Assembly: GCF_025933915.1 (NCBI RefSeq)
Contig: NZ_JAICZA010000018.1
Coordinates: forward strand, 1-47,731
Direction of reading: 5' to 3'
DNA length: 47,731 nt
Origin: Mycobacterium sp.
Lineage (GTDB): Bacteria > Actinomycetota > Actinomycetes > Mycobacteriales > Mycobacteriaceae
In this document: piece by piece, positions 27,149 to 36,984 of the stretch
Layout of the letters: every line of letters starts with the position of its first letter
Position numbering within the stretch: the stretch's first letter is position 1
Position numbers and translations under genes: made by a program
Notes under the pieces: generated by a model
The model's input: only the letters and a program-made list of their open reading frames with translations
Told to the model about the DNA's origin: nothing
Databases searched by the model: none

Positions 27149-27652
27149 GTGACTGGCCAGCGCACCTTGCTGTTGATGCGGCACGCGAAGTCGGATTACC
27201 CGCCCGGTGTCGCCGACCACGACCGGCCGTTGGCGCCGCGGGGCATCCGGCAGGCCGGACTCGCCGGCGATTGGTTGCGCACCAATGCGCCCGCCATCGA
27301 CGGAGTGCTGTGCTCCACGGCGACACGCACCCGGGAGACGTTGCTCAACACCGGCATCGACGCGCCGGTGCGATACAGCGAGCGCCTCTACGCCAGCACC
27401 CCCGGCACGTTGATCGACGAAATCAACACGGTGGACGACGCCGTCGGCACGCTGCTAGTCATCGGGCACGAACCGACGATGTCAACCCTGGCGCTGGGGC
27501 TCAGCGGTGCCGGGGACGCGAATGTCGATGCCGCCGAACGAATTTCGGCCAAGTTCCCCACGTCGGCGATCGCGGTGCTCACCGTGCCGGGCACGTGGAA
27601 AAAGGTGGAACTCGGCGTGGCCACGCTCATCGGGTTCGAGGTGCCGCGATGA
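27149..27652 (+). CDS. SixA-type histidine phosphatase (Rv1276c-like)
   Basis: 167 residues. The phosphohistidine-forming motif LMRHAKSDYP lies close to the N-terminus. The second catalytic region contains VLCSTATRTRET and VIGHEPTMS, with the family Arg and His. This is the short, capless branch of the histidine phosphatase superfamily represented by SixA, which dephosphorylates phosphohistidine on proteins, although the true substrate in mycobacteria is not known. GTG 27149 is chosen for its -10 element; the open frame begins two codons earlier. It is convergent with lprC, 7 bp away. Confidence 0.9.
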   Translation: MTGQRTLLLMRHAKSDYPPGVADHDRPLAPRGIRQAGLAGDWLRTNAPAIDGVLCSTATRTRETLLNTGIDAPVRYSERLYASTPGTLIDEINTVDDAVGTLLVIGHEPTMSTLALGLSGAGDANVDAAERISAKFPTSAIAVLTVPGTWKKVELGVATLIGFEVPR

Positions 27653-27659
27653 GCCTCGA

Positions 27660-28232
27660 TCAGGAGTTGGTGGCCAGCGTCAGCTCCATCAGCTTGATAG
27701 CCTGCCCGCACGCATCGATACCCGGCGCCTGCGGGTTGATCCACCAGCCGACCACCCCGGCCGCGTCGCTGGCCACGCCGCACGCACCGTTGGCGTCGTC
27801 GGGACGCATCACAATCGAGTCGATCCCGGCGATCGGCCGCGACTCGATCTTGTATTTCAAGAACTCCGCGACCTTGCGCTCGTTGCTCAGACTGCCCTGC
27901 TCGAACCAGAACCGGGTGATGTCGATCAGGCCGGCCGGATTGGCCGCCTGCCACCGGCAGATCGCGCCGACGAACGTGCTCTGAATATCGAGTGGATCGG
28001 CACCCACGGTCTTGGCCAGGATGTCGCTGGTCAAGACCTCACATTCCTTGAGCAGGTTCGGATATTGCTGCTGGGAGTTGTTGTTGCGGGGCACGTTGCC
28101 GCCCGCCTTGACCGCGTTGCCCCCGATCGACCTGGAACAGCCCGTCAACACCAGCAGCGCGGCCATCACCACGGCTGCGGCTGCGCGGGCCGTCGTCCTG
28201 CTCTGCGATCCGGCGCGCATCGAGGCGATCAT
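27660..28232 (-). CDS. lprC: lipoprotein LprC (DUF3558-type)
   Basis: 190 residues. A signal peptide with lipobox VLTGC and lipidated Cys32 anchors it outside the membrane. The mature domain contains NNNSQQQYPNLLKECEVLTSDILAKTVGAD, which is nearly what I remember of M. tuberculosis LprC. A second feature is the closing Cys pair in NGACGVASDAAGVVGWWINPQAPGIDACGQ. Two DUF3558-type genes lie in tandem here. The ATG at 28232 overlaps the lprB stop as ATGA. The function of LprC/LprB is not established; their neighbourhood with an ABC exporter is conserved in M. tuberculosis. Confidence 0.94.
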   Translation of the reverse strand: MIASMRAGSQSRTTARAAAAVVMAALLVLTGCSRSIGGNAVKAGGNVPRNNNSQQQYPNLLKECEVLTSDILAKTVGADPLDIQSTFVGAICRWQAANPAGLIDITRFWFEQGSLSNERKVAEFLKYKIESRPIAGIDSIVMRPDDANGACGVASDAAGVVGWWINPQAPGIDACGQAIKLMELTLATNS

Positions 28233-28786
28233 TTCGAGTTCGCAATCGACTGACGAGCCAGTTCTTTCGCGATGTCGCACGGCGGCGGGAACGGCTTCTG
28301 ACTGAAACTGACCGACCACTCGATGAAGTCGTCCTGGAACTGAATGCCCACCTCGCACAGCGAGTCACCCAGGTTGGGCTCGTTCCCGACGGCGATGAAA
28401 CCGCCGTGGCCGTTGATGTTGATGTCGTCGACGCTGGCACGTGAGAGCTCCTCGGTCTTGCGTTCGCGTCCGATCGGGCTACCGCGATACCAGGAGAAGG
28501 AGAAGTGCGGCCCGAGGATTCCGCCGCCGGCGAGCCACTGGCATCCGACGGAGTTCCGGGCGGTATTGATCAGTCCGCTCACCCTGGTGAGCTCGGCCAC
28601 CGTCTGATCGCTGATGCCGCCGCATTGCGGGAACATCGGCCCGTGGTTGCCTTGCCCTTTCTGCGGCGTCGACGACGCCGTCGCTCCGGGTTTGTTGCCG
28701 CCGGAATCGGAGCAGGCCGCCACCGCGGGAATCAGGATCGTCAATGCTGACGCCACAAGGGCCAGCGCCCTCGCGTTACGCCGCAC
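28229..28786 (-). CDS. lprB: lipoprotein LprB (DUF3558-type)
   Basis: 185 residues from GTG 28786 ((M)RRNARALALVASALTILIPAVAAC), the M. tuberculosis length, with lipidated Cys25 in a slightly unusual lipobox (VAAC rather than L-x-G-C). The mature part includes FPQCGGISDQTVAEL, VGCQWLAGGGILGPHFSFSWYRGSPIGRE and PPPCDIAKELARQ. A longer GTG start at 28825 is also possible: TACAGT ends 5 nt before it, so a leaderless mRNA could begin there with a 13-residue extension. It is divergent from the exporter genes and in one operon with lprC. Confidence 0.93.
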   Translation of the reverse strand: MRRNARALALVASALTILIPAVAACSDSGGNKPGATASSTPQKGQGNHGPMFPQCGGISDQTVAELTRVSGLINTARNSVGCQWLAGGGILGPHFSFSWYRGSPIGRERKTEELSRASVDDININGHGGFIAVGNEPNLGDSLCEVGIQFQDDFIEWSVSFSQKPFPPPCDIAKELARQSIANSK

Positions 28787-28968
28787 CGCTGCTCTGCTTC
28801 CGTTCCGCCCGCTGCTGGTCCACACGATGCACTGTAGCGGCAGCCCAGCGGGTCAACCACCGACGCGCCTGAGCAGGGATTTCCACGCCGCAAACCCGGG
28901 CGGTGCGGGCGTTGAGCGTCGGGCGGTTGGCGGGGACGCCCGGGCGGACGGTGTGCGACAGTTACCCA

Positions 28969-30735
28969 ATGCTCCTGGCACTGCTGCGCCAGTACATCCA
29001 GCCGTACCGCCGGCTGGTCGCGGTGCTGATGGTGCTGCAGCTGATCAGCAACCTCGCGTCGCTGTACCTGCCGACCGTCAATGCCGCCATCATCGACGAG
29101 GGCGTCGCCAAGGGCGACACCACCACGATCGTCAGGCTCGGCATGGTGATGCTCGGGGCCACCGGATTGCAGGTGCTGTGCTCGATCGGGGCGACCTATT
29201 TCGGGTCCCGGACCGGGATGGGCTTTGGTCGCGACCTGCGCGCCGCGGTGTTCGAACACGTCGTCACTTTTTCCGAACGCGAAACCGCCCGATTCGGCGC
29301 GCCGACGTTGCTGACGCGCAGTACCAACGATGTGCGGCAACTCCAGTACCTGGTCCAGATAACGGGCACCGTGCTGGTGACGGCCCCGATAATGTGCCTC
29401 GGCGGAATCGCCATGGCCGTCCACCAGGAGGCCGCGCTGACGTGGCTGCTGCTGGTCAGCGTGCCGATCATGGCGGTGGCCAATTACTGGGTGATGTCGC
29501 ACACGCTGCCCCTGTTCCGCAGAATGCAGGGCCTGATCGACGGCATCAACCGGGTGATGCGGGACCAGCTGGCCGGCGTCCGGGTTGTCCGGGCGTTCGC
29601 CCGGGAAGGCTTCGAGCGTGACCGCTTCGCGCGAGCCAACACCGCGCTGTCGAATACCGCACTGACCGCGGGCAACTGGCAAGCGTTGATGCTGCCGGTG
29701 ACCACGCTGACCATCAACGTGTCCAGCGTGGCCCTGATCTGGTTCGGCGGACTGCGGATCGATCGCGGCCAAATGCAGGTCGGCTCGTTGACCGCGTTCT
29801 TGGCGTATTTCACCCAGATCCTGATGGCGGTGTTGATGGCGACGATGACGCTGGTGGTGTTGCCGCGAGCGTCGGTATGCGCCGAGCGGATCACCGAGGT
29901 GCTGCGCACCCGCCCCGCCGTCCGAAACCCGCCGAGCCCGAAATCCCCGCCGGGACGGATCACCGGGATAGTCCGCTTGGACGGCGCGACATTCACCTAT
30001 CCGGGCGCCGATCGCCCGGTGCTGCAAGGTATTTCGTTGACCGCGCGGCCCGGAACCACCACCGCGATCGTCGGCAGCACCGGTTCGGGAAAATCGACGC
30101 TGGTCTCCCTGATCTGCCGGCTCTACGACGTGACCGGCGGCGCCGTCCTGGTCGACGGCATCGACGTCCGCGACTACCACACCGAGCGGCTGTGGTCGGC
30201 GATCGGTCTGGTCCCCCAGCGTGGCTACCTCTTTTCCGGAACGGTCGCCGACAACCTGGGTTACGGCGCCGCCCCGGGACAGGTCATCACCGACGAGGAC
30301 ATGTGGGAAGCGTTGCGGGTGGCCGACGCCGACGGATTCGTGCGCGCACACGATGACGGACTGCACATGCGGGTCGCCCAGGGCGGCATCAACTTTTCCG
30401 GCGGGCAACGGCAACGACTCGCCATCGCCCGGGCCGTCATCCGCCACCCTGCCATCTATCTGTTCGACGATTCGTTCGGCGCACTCGACGTGCACACCGA
30501 CGCGCGGGTGCGCGCGGCCCTCGAGCAGATATCGAGCGTAGCCACCGTCATCGTTGTCACTCAACGGGTCTCGACTGCCGCGCAGGCCGACCAGGTGATC
30601 GTCATAGACGGCGGGAGATTGGTGGGCACCGGCACGCATGAGTCACTGCTCACCGACTGCCCCACCTACGCCGAGTTCGCCGACTCGCAAACAGTGGGCG
30701 CCGTGCGATCAGGTCAGGTCGGGGGCACCCAATGA
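28969..30735 (+). CDS. ABC exporter half-transporter, non-canonical ATPase site (Rv1273c-like)
   Basis: 588 residues from ATG 28969 ([15 protein letters not shown]). The N-terminal six-helix type I exporter domain covers about residues 1-320, including the coupling region [17 protein letters not shown]. The ATPase domain has Walker [10 protein letters not shown] near residue 368, Q-loop VPQRGYLF and an intact signature FSGGQRQR. Its Walker B reads [12 protein letters not shown], so Asp stands where the catalytic Glu should be. It overlaps the next gene as ATGA, and the two should form a heterodimer that exports an unknown substrate. A frame back to 28903 is open but not family-like. Confidence 0.93.
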   Translation: MLLALLRQYIQPYRRLVAVLMVLQLISNLASLYLPTVNAAIIDEGVAKGDTTTIVRLGMVMLGATGLQVLCSIGATYFGSRTGMGFGRDLRAAVFEHVVTFSERETARFGAPTLLTRSTNDVRQLQYLVQITGTVLVTAPIMCLGGIAMAVHQEAALTWLLLVSVPIMAVANYWVMSHTLPLFRRMQGLIDGINRVMRDQLAGVRVVRAFAREGFERDRFARANTALSNTALTAGNWQALMLPVTTLTINVSSVALIWFGGLRIDRGQMQVGSLTAFLAYFTQILMAVLMATMTLVVLPRASVCAERITEVLRTRPAVRNPPSPKSPPGRITGIVRLDGATFTYPGADRPVLQGISLTARPGTTTAIVGSTGSGKSTLVSLICRLYDVTGGAVLVDGIDVRDYHTERLWSAIGLVPQRGYLFSGTVADNLGYGAAPGQVITDEDMWEALRVADADGFVRAHDDGLHMRVAQGGINFSGGQRQRLAIARAVIRHPAIYLFDDSFGALDVHTDARVRAALEQISSVATVIVVTQRVSTAAQADQVIVIDGGRLVGTGTHESLLTDCPTYAEFADSQTVGAVRSGQVGGTQ

Positions 30736-32648
30736 CCTTGTCGACCAACACCCCCGCCCGCGGCGCGGTCCCGGCCCCGGCCGGGCGGTCCCGCGATTTC
30801 TGGGGCTCGGCCGCCCGCCTGGTGAAACAGCTTGCACCGCAACGTCGGATGAGCATCGCGGTGATCACACTGGGCATCGCGGGCACGGTGATCGGGGTGA
30901 TCGTTCCGCGGATCCTCGGCCACGCCACCGATCTGCTGTTCAACGGCGTCATCGGGCGCCGGCTGCCCGCCGGCATCAGCAAGGCACAGGCCGTCTCCGC
31001 CGCGCGCGACCGGGGTGACAACACCTTCGCCGACTTGCTGTCCGGGATGAATGTAGTGCCGGGCCACGGTGTGGACCTGGGCGGCGTGGCCCGGACGCTG
31101 ACGGTGGCGCTGGCCCTCTATCTCCTTTCCTCGGTACTGATCTGGGTGCAAGCCCGGCTGCTCAACCTCACCGTGCAGCGCACCATGGTGGCGCTGCGTT
31201 CCGATGTCGAGCACAAGATCCACCGGTTGCCGTTGTCGTACTTCGACGGCCGCCAACGCGGCGAGCTGCTCAGCCGCGTCACCAACGACATCGACAACGT
31301 CCAATCGTCAGTGTCGATGACGATCAGCCAGCTGCTGACGTCGGTTCTGACCGTGGTGGCGGTGCTGGCGATGATGCTGTCCATCTCGCCGCTGCTGGTC
31401 GGCATCACCGTGCTGACGGTGCCACTGTCGCTGCTGGCGACGCGGGCGATCGCGCGACATTCCCAGCGCCTGTTCCGCGCCCAGTGGACGAGCCTCGGGC
31501 ACCTCAACGCCCACGTCGAAGAGACCTACAGCGGGTTCACGGTGGTCAAGACGTTCGGCCATCAGGCCGCGGCCCGCGAGCGGTTCCGCAGCCTCAACGA
31601 CGACGTCTACCAGGCCAGCTTCGGCGCCCAGTTCTTCTCCGGACTGGTGGCACCCGCGACGACGTTCATCGGCAACCTCGGCTACGTCGCCGTCGCCGTG
31701 GTGGGCGGTCTGCAGGTGGCCACCGGGCACATCACCCTGGGCGGCATCCAGGCCTTCATTCAATATGTCCGGCAGTTCAATTCGCCACTGAGCCAACTGG
31801 CCGGGATGTACAACACCCTGCAATCCGGGGTGGCCAGCGCCGAGCGCGTCTTCGCCCTGCTCGACGAGCCCGAAGAATCGCCGGATCCCGCACCCGCCGG
31901 GCCCCGGCCCACCGACACGACTCACCGACCGGGTGGGCGCGTCGAGTTCGCGCACGTCAGCTTTGCCTACCGCCCGGGCGCTCCGGTGATTGAAGACCTC
32001 TCGCTGGTGGCCGAACCGGGTAGCACGGTGGCGATCGTCGGACCGACCGGAGCCGGCAAGACCACGCTGGTGAACCTGCTGATGCGGTTCTATGACGTCG
32101 ACGCCGGCCAGATCCTCATTGACGGTGTGGACATCGCCACGATGGACCGGCAGTCGCTGCGCTCGCGGATCGGCATGGTGTTACAGGACACCTGGCTCTT
32201 CGACGGGACGATCGCGGAGAATATCGCCTACGGACGCCCGGAGGCACGCGACCACGAGGTGGTTGCCGCCGCCGAGGCGGCCTACGTCGACCGGTTCGTG
32301 CGGTCGTTGCCGGACGGCTACCATACCCGGGTCAGCGGCGACGGCGCCAACATCAGCGCCGGCGAAAAACAACTCATCACCATCGCACGCGCATTTGTTG
32401 CCCGCCCGCAGCTGCTGATCCTGGACGAGGCGACCAGCTCGGTCGATACCCGCACCGAGGCCCTCATCCAGCACGCCATGTGTGAACTGCGCCGGGACCG
32501 GACGAGTTTCATTATCGCGCATCGTCTTTCGACGATCCGCGACGCCGACCGCATCCTGGTGGTCGAGGCCGGCCGGATCGTCGAACAGGGCGACCATGCC
32601 CAACTGCTGGCCCGGCGTGGCGCCTACTACGCGATGACCCGGGCCTGA
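30732..32648 (+). CDS. ABC exporter half-transporter, catalytic partner (Rv1272c-like)
   Basis: 638 residues. A six-helix exporter domain (residues about 40-370) contains the [40 protein letters not shown] stretch, cited here as two joined motifs of that fold. The ATPase has Walker [10 protein letters not shown] near residue 436, [11 protein letters not shown] as Q-loop region and Walker [13 protein letters not shown] with the catalytic Glu. The signature is the degenerate ISAGEKQL. With the partner upstream, the good Walker B would face the good FSGGQ, and the poor pair would face each other. Lipoproteins LprB/LprC are divergently encoded. Confidence 0.94.
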   Translation: MTLSTNTPARGAVPAPAGRSRDFWGSAARLVKQLAPQRRMSIAVITLGIAGTVIGVIVPRILGHATDLLFNGVIGRRLPAGISKAQAVSAARDRGDNTFADLLSGMNVVPGHGVDLGGVARTLTVALALYLLSSVLIWVQARLLNLTVQRTMVALRSDVEHKIHRLPLSYFDGRQRGELLSRVTNDIDNVQSSVSMTISQLLTSVLTVVAVLAMMLSISPLLVGITVLTVPLSLLATRAIARHSQRLFRAQWTSLGHLNAHVEETYSGFTVVKTFGHQAAARERFRSLNDDVYQASFGAQFFSGLVAPATTFIGNLGYVAVAVVGGLQVATGHITLGGIQAFIQYVRQFNSPLSQLAGMYNTLQSGVASAERVFALLDEPEESPDPAPAGPRPTDTTHRPGGRVEFAHVSFAYRPGAPVIEDLSLVAEPGSTVAIVGPTGAGKTTLVNLLMRFYDVDAGQILIDGVDIATMDRQSLRSRIGMVLQDTWLFDGTIAENIAYGRPEARDHEVVAAAEAAYVDRFVRSLPDGYHTRVSGDGANISAGEKQLITIARAFVARPQLLILDEATSSVDTRTEALIQHAMCELRRDRTSFIIAHRLSTIRDADRILVVEAGRIVEQGDHAQLLARRGAYYAMTRA

Positions 32649-33134
32649 CAACCACGCGCGGCTGAAGTTGGCCATCGCGCCAGGTGACCGGCATGTTCGG
32701 CGGTACAATATAATTCGCGTTCGGAATTAGCGATCACGCTGGTCGCGAACGCATTTCGGACCATCCGGTGCCACAGTGTGTGACGTGGCGGGGCGATGAC
32801 GGTGCCGACATGCCGGCGGGGCCCGGCCGGTTCATCGCCGAAGAAGCCGCCGGGGTGCATGGGCCGCCGGGCTGCACAATGGTGACCGCATCCGCATCTG
32901 CGACCACGAATTCACCTTTCAGCTCGCCGCTGACGACCAACACGAGGCCTAAAAGCCACGCGGTCCGTGGGCACCCACCTGACAGATAACTGTCGCCGTT
33001 ATCGTGGTTATTGTGCGGCGGGACGGCTGCGCACTTACCGTCAGGATGGCTCAGTCACCGGCCCCGACCGCGCGTCCGCACGCAACGCTGTCATACGACC
33101 CGCGGGCCGGGAGGTCTGGTTGGAAGGACGAGGA
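32649..33134. other. 486-bp intergenic region before pknH
   Basis: A perfect TATAAT lies at 32709-32714 on the plus strand, with no obvious gene behind it. On the minus strand (about 32960 to 32640) two overlapping frames read like pieces of one protein: LVLVVSGELKGEFVVADADAV up to about 32865, and then, in another frame, HPGGFFGDEPAGPRRHVGTV. This suggests a frameshifted remnant, but no family is recognised. An operator-like palindrome lies at 32985-33003. The pknH frame stays open into this region, but its ribosome-binding site is at 33121-33132. Confidence 0.4.
32985..33003. promoter_or_regulatory. operator-like inverted repeat upstream of pknH
   Basis: GATAAC and GTTATC, perfect 6-bp arms around a 7-bp spacer, with a further half site GGTTATT at 33005-33011. 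It is 131 bp before the pknH start. The binding protein is unknown. Confidence 0.45.
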
Positions 33135-34916
33135 ATGAGCGACGAGCAGGCCTCACGGGTGGGGTCGATGTTCGGGCCCTACCACCTGAAACGGCTGCTG
33201 GGCCGCGGTGGGATGGGTGAGGTCTACGAGGCCGAACACACCGTCAAGGAGTGGACCGTGGCGGTCAAACTTCTTTCCAAAAGCTTCAGCAGCGACCCCG
33301 TTTTCCGCGAGCGGCTGAAACGTGAGGCCCGCATCGCCGGACGTATACAAGAACCCCACGTGGTACCCGTGCACGACTACGGTGAAATCGACGGCCAGAT
33401 CTTTTGGGAAATGCGTTTGGTCGAGGGCGTGAACCTCGACAGCGTGCTCAAACGCTTCGGTCCGCTGGCCCCGCCGCGCGCGGTCGCCATCATCACACAG
33501 ATCGCCTCCGCGCTCGACGCCGCCCACGCCGCCGGGGTTATGCACCGCGACGTCAAACCGCAAAACATCCTGGTCACGGCTGACGATTTCGCTTACCTCG
33601 TCGACTTCGGCATCGCGAGCGCCACCACCGACGAAAGACTCACCCCACTCGGCACCGCCGTCGGCACCTGGAAATACATGGCGCCCGAACGGTTTTCCGA
33701 TGCCGAAGTCACCTACCGCGCCGACATCTACGCGTTGGCGTGTGTGCTGTTCGAGTGCCTGACCGGGTCCCCGCCCTATCGGGCAGACAGCGCCGGCGTG
33801 CTGATCTCCGCCCACCTGACGGACCCGATACCCGCGCCCAGCCAGCACCGCCCCGATATCCCCGACGCCTTCGATGCGGTAATCGCCCGGGGTATGGCCA
33901 AGAGGCCCGAGGACCGCTATGCGAGCGCGGGCGACCTCGCACTCGCCGCCAAGCAAGCGCTCAGCAGCCCCGACCGAGACCGCGCCGCCACCATCGTGCG
34001 TCGCAGTCAGGAGGCCGCACTGCCCACGGTCGGCGGCCCCGATCCCCGGCTGAACACCGCACCGGCGCCGCCCGCGCCGCCTCCCCCGCCGTACCAGCCC
34101 GCCTTCCACACCCCGCCGCCGACACCGCCCGGGGCGCCGTATTACCAAGGGGGCAACGCCAACTGGGGCGGCCCGCCGCCGCAGTTCGCCAACACGACGC
34201 CCTGGGGCCCACCCCCGCTCAAACCGCGCCGTCGTGTCTGGCCCGTCCTCGCGGCCGTGGCCGCCGTGCTGGTTCTCATCGTCGGCGGAGTGAGCATCTG
34301 GCTCCTCATTCGACCTGAGCCCGAACCGCCGACTGCCGCCCCGCTCGAGGCCGACCGTCTCAGCGGACTTCTGCTCGCTCCGTCCGACATCAACACCGTG
34401 ATGGGCGCATCGACGATGCAGCCGGGCAAACCCATTACGTCAACCGACAATCCGTCGGTGACGGTGTCGACACCCGACTGCCAGGGCGCGCTCTACACGA
34501 CCCAAGACCCGGTGTATACCGGCACCGGATATACCTCGGTCAGCGGACTGATCTCCTCAGAGCCCGGCGACAAACACGACCACTGGGTCAACCAGGCCGT
34601 CGTGCTGTTTCCGTCCCCCGACAAGGCCAAGAGCTTCCTGCAGAACTCCGCGGAGAAGTGGAAGGGCTGCGCCGGCAAGACGGTCACCGTCACGAACAAC
34701 AGCAAGACATACCGGTGGACGTTCGCCCAGGTCCAAGGGGGTCCGCCGAAGATCACGCTGATGGATATTCAGGAAGGCGGCGACGGTTGGAAGTGCCAGC
34801 GGGCACTGAGCGTGGCCAACAACGTGATCGTCGATATCAACGCGTGCGGGTACCACGTCAGCGATCAAGGCGCTCAGATCGCGGACAAGATCGTCGCCAG
34901 GATCGACAACGAGTAG
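33135..34916 (+). CDS. pknH: transmembrane Ser/Thr protein kinase PknH
   Basis: 593 residues from ATG 33135 with GGAAGG 7 nt upstream. The kinase domain (about 15-275) has the P-loop GRGGMGEV, Lys45 in VAVKLLS, HRDVKPQN, DFGIAS and an activation loop with Thr residues before GTWKYMAPE, the usual autophosphorylation region. A Pro-rich juxtamembrane linker follows, then one membrane helix (VLAAVAAVLVLIVGGVSIWL, near residue 375). The external PknH sensor domain contains four Cys (TPDCQG, WKGCAG, WKCQRA, INACGY), expected to form two disulfides. In M. tuberculosis it phosphorylates EmbR, encoded next door; no embR is present in this window. Confidence 0.94.
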   Translation: MSDEQASRVGSMFGPYHLKRLLGRGGMGEVYEAEHTVKEWTVAVKLLSKSFSSDPVFRERLKREARIAGRIQEPHVVPVHDYGEIDGQIFWEMRLVEGVNLDSVLKRFGPLAPPRAVAIITQIASALDAAHAAGVMHRDVKPQNILVTADDFAYLVDFGIASATTDERLTPLGTAVGTWKYMAPERFSDAEVTYRADIYALACVLFECLTGSPPYRADSAGVLISAHLTDPIPAPSQHRPDIPDAFDAVIARGMAKRPEDRYASAGDLALAAKQALSSPDRDRAATIVRRSQEAALPTVGGPDPRLNTAPAPPAPPPPPYQPAFHTPPPTPPGAPYYQGGNANWGGPPPQFANTTPWGPPPLKPRRRVWPVLAAVAAVLVLIVGGVSIWLLIRPEPEPPTAAPLEADRLSGLLLAPSDINTVMGASTMQPGKPITSTDNPSVTVSTPDCQGALYTTQDPVYTGTGYTSVSGLISSEPGDKHDHWVNQAVVLFPSPDKAKSFLQNSAEKWKGCAGKTVTVTNNSKTYRWTFAQVQGGPPKITLMDIQEGGDGWKCQRALSVANNVIVDINACGYHVSDQGAQIADKIVARIDNE

Positions 34917-34949
34917 CCCGACGGCTGCGCGCCAAGACCGTAGGGCGTG

Positions 34950-35534
34950 TTACGACGGCAGATCGGGGCCCTGCGCGCGCAGGTCGTCAACCGCCGTCAT
35001 CGCATCCCGCAATTTGGCCAGCCACTCCTCGGCATGCTCACCGACCAGCTTCACCGACCACGCGAGGGCGTCGGCGCGTGACCGGGCGACCCCGGCATCG
35101 ACCAACGTGTCGAGCACCTGGCGTTCTGGTTGCTTCAGCCTAGTCATGACAGGTACTGCGATGTGGGTGAACAGAATTCGTTCCGTGCCCGTTGCGGAGC
35201 CGACCTCGACCCCCCAGGAAACCTTGCGGCCGTAGCGATCCTGAGCTTCGTCGGCGATATGCATTCGCTCGGACCGGGTTTCCTCGCGGAATCGTGACGC
35301 ACGCCCGACCGCGCGGGCCTCGCTCTCCTCGCTTTCGGAGTTCGCCGCGTCCGCGAGCTTTCCGATGACGGTGATCTCCTCGCGGTCGACGGTCACCGTG
35401 GGATCACCGTCGAACCACTTTTCGGGAAGACGCCCGGCGAACCATTCCGCGGCGTCGCTGGCGTCGGGTTGCTGGGCCTGCTGCCAGCCTCCGGGGCGGC
35501 CGTATCGGCGGCCGTGTGTGTGATGAGCCTTCAT
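34950..35534 (-). CDS. conserved hypothetical protein, soluble
   Basis: 194 residues, mostly charged and with no signal peptide or membrane helix. The N-terminal third ends in AEWFAGRLPEKWFDGDPTVTVDREEITVIGKL, a compact beta-type segment. A central acidic stretch (NSESEESEARAVGRASRFREE) follows. The C-terminus is helical (QPERQVLDTLVDAGVARSRADALAWSVKLVGEHAEEWL) and could be a small helical bundle or a DNA- or protein-binding domain. I do not recognise the family. No Shine-Dalgarno is present; ATG-TAA lies just before the start (35542-35537) within a GTAATCAT direct repeat. It is convergent with pknH. Confidence 0.75.
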   Translation of the reverse strand: MKAHHTHGRRYGRPGGWQQAQQPDASDAAEWFAGRLPEKWFDGDPTVTVDREEITVIGKLADAANSESEESEARAVGRASRFREETRSERMHIADEAQDRYGRKVSWGVEVGSATGTERILFTHIAVPVMTRLKQPERQVLDTLVDAGVARSRADALAWSVKLVGEHAEEWLAKLRDAMTAVDDLRAQGPDLPS

Positions 35535-35803
35535 GATTACATGATTACACCGTTACGGGGATAAAAGAACAGCGTTCACCGGCAGCGAAGAGATGGTCGG
35601 TCGCCGATCTCATCCCGGACCGGAAAACCCGTTGATCCGGGCTGTTCGACGGCGTATTTTGGGTAGCGAAGCAGGCCCGGGAAGCGACCAATTCGAAGCG
35701 CCGGAACACGGGGTAGGAATCCGGCCGCGTAGGACACGCGTAAGACGGAGTCAGACGCCCCCTCGAGTCGCACCGGGCCTGCCCATATCGACACCATCGG
35801 CGG

Positions 35804-35819
35804 CCGCCGTGAGCGGCGG
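35804..35819 (-). terminator. GC hairpin directly after the adenylyl cyclase stop
   Basis: CCGCCG and CGGCGG with a 4-nt loop immediately beyond the stop codon, without a T-tract. It is an I-shaped terminator candidate. The remaining bases to 35534 hold no gene that I can support. Confidence 0.4.
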
Positions 35820-36944
35820 TCAGTTCTCGCCGTCGCCCCGGCGGACGCGAAACAGTTTGACCTCGCCCTTGATGCCCTTGAGGCGGCGGGCACCGGCGAA
35901 CGATCCCGAAAACTCACCGCACTCCCCGATGACGTCCCACACCGAATCCGCGACCAGGACCGTGCCCGCGCGCGCCACGCCGGTGACGCGGCTCGCCACG
36001 TTGACCGGACTGCCGAACCAATCGCCCGCCCGGCTTACCGCCATGCCGGAGGCCACCCCCGCCCGCAACCGGGGAAAGTCGTTGTCGGAATCGACCGAGT
36101 CGACGAGTTTCACGACGACATCGAGCAACGGCTGCGGCTCGGGGCAGACGAACATCACCGCATCGCCGATGGTCTTGATGAAACGCACCGGAGGAACAGC
36201 CATGTCACGGGCGAGGATGGCCAGCCGGTTGGCCAAATGGCCCAGCTCTTCGGGCGTGACCACCTCGCCTAAGCGAGTGAAGCCGACCAGGTCAGCGAAG
36301 GCAACGCTGATTTGGCGCGCGCCCGGGAGCGGCTTGCCGGCGGCGCGCTCCGCGGCATTGACCGCTTCGGTCTCCATCATGTGGCGCAGCTGCATGAACA
36401 ACATGTTCTGGATCATCGGGCCGAGCATGGGTGCGATTTTGCTCACCAAAGCCTTTGAGGCTTGGGCGATTTCGAGCTCACTGGCGCCCGGGTGGATGAT
36501 CGCCGAAAGGGCGGAGTACCGCATGACTTCGGCGGTCCGCGACAGACCTTCGGCAAGCACCCGAACCACGAGAACCACGTGGTCGGGATCCAGTCCCAGC
36601 TCAACGAACCGCTGGCTGAAGGCGGCGGCTTCACCGTCGGCGCGCATGTGAACGACCGCGTCGGGGTCGTCGACCCGGACCAGACCGATGGCGCGCTGCA
36701 CGCGCTGCAGCAGCCCCAGGTCGATGCCGTGGGTCTCGCTGATCTCCCGGGTGGACACGTACGTGCCGTCGTCGCCGATGAGGTGGCGGGTGGCCAGCAA
36801 CAGAGGCGGATTGGTCGCCCGGATCTCCTCGGCGGTGACGCCCTGGTCGAACAGCCACTTCACGAGTTCGGCCCGTTCGGTGCGCGCGGTTCCCTCGAGC
36901 CCTTCGAGCAGGTCGTCGATGGTGTGGTCGTCCCCGGGATGCAC
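35820..36944 (-). CDS. class III adenylyl cyclase with N-terminal pH-regulatory domain (Rv1264-like)
   Basis: 374 residues from GTG 36944. It makes cAMP from ATP in the cytoplasm. An all-helical N-terminal regulatory half (DDLLEGLEG through [21 protein letters not shown]), which in Rv1264 inhibits the enzyme at neutral pH and releases it in acid, is followed by the cyclase domain. Metal Asp is in FADLVGF (near 216), Lys and metal Asp in KTIGDAVM (near 256), and the specificity and transition-state residues in [13 protein letters not shown]. All are as in Rv1264, so activity is likely. The start is supported by TACGTT ending 6 nt upstream; GTG 36992 would overlap the divergent gene. Confidence 0.94.
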   Translation of the reverse strand: MHPGDDHTIDDLLEGLEGTARTERAELVKWLFDQGVTAEEIRATNPPLLLATRHLIGDDGTYVSTREISETHGIDLGLLQRVQRAIGLVRVDDPDAVVHMRADGEAAAFSQRFVELGLDPDHVVLVVRVLAEGLSRTAEVMRYSALSAIIHPGASELEIAQASKALVSKIAPMLGPMIQNMLFMQLRHMMETEAVNAAERAAGKPLPGARQISVAFADLVGFTRLGEVVTPEELGHLANRLAILARDMAVPPVRFIKTIGDAVMFVCPEPQPLLDVVVKLVDSVDSDNDFPRLRAGVASGMAVSRAGDWFGSPVNVASRVTGVARAGTVLVADSVWDVIGECGEFSGSFAGARRLKGIKGEVKLFRVRRGDGEN

Positions 36945-36950
36945 GTCGCC

Positions 36951-36956
36951 AACGTA
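36951..36956 (-). promoter_or_regulatory. -10 element placing a leaderless cyclase start
   Basis: On the minus strand this reads TACGTT, 6 nt before GTG 36944, with no Shine-Dalgarno sequence. It leaves a 40-bp divergent gap to the glycosylase gene. Confidence 0.5.
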
Positions 36957-36984
36957 CAACGCCGGTGCGTCATGATGTGAGGTG

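Noticed and set aside
28741..30639. 632-codon minus-strand frame opposite the ABC exporter
   Set aside because: The exporter motifs on the plus strand are decisive; the other strand shows a His/Gln/Arg-rich shadow translation.
35576..35917. 113-codon minus-strand frame beyond the cyclase
   Set aside because: It overlaps the end of the cyclase in another frame and has no supporting start signal or motif.
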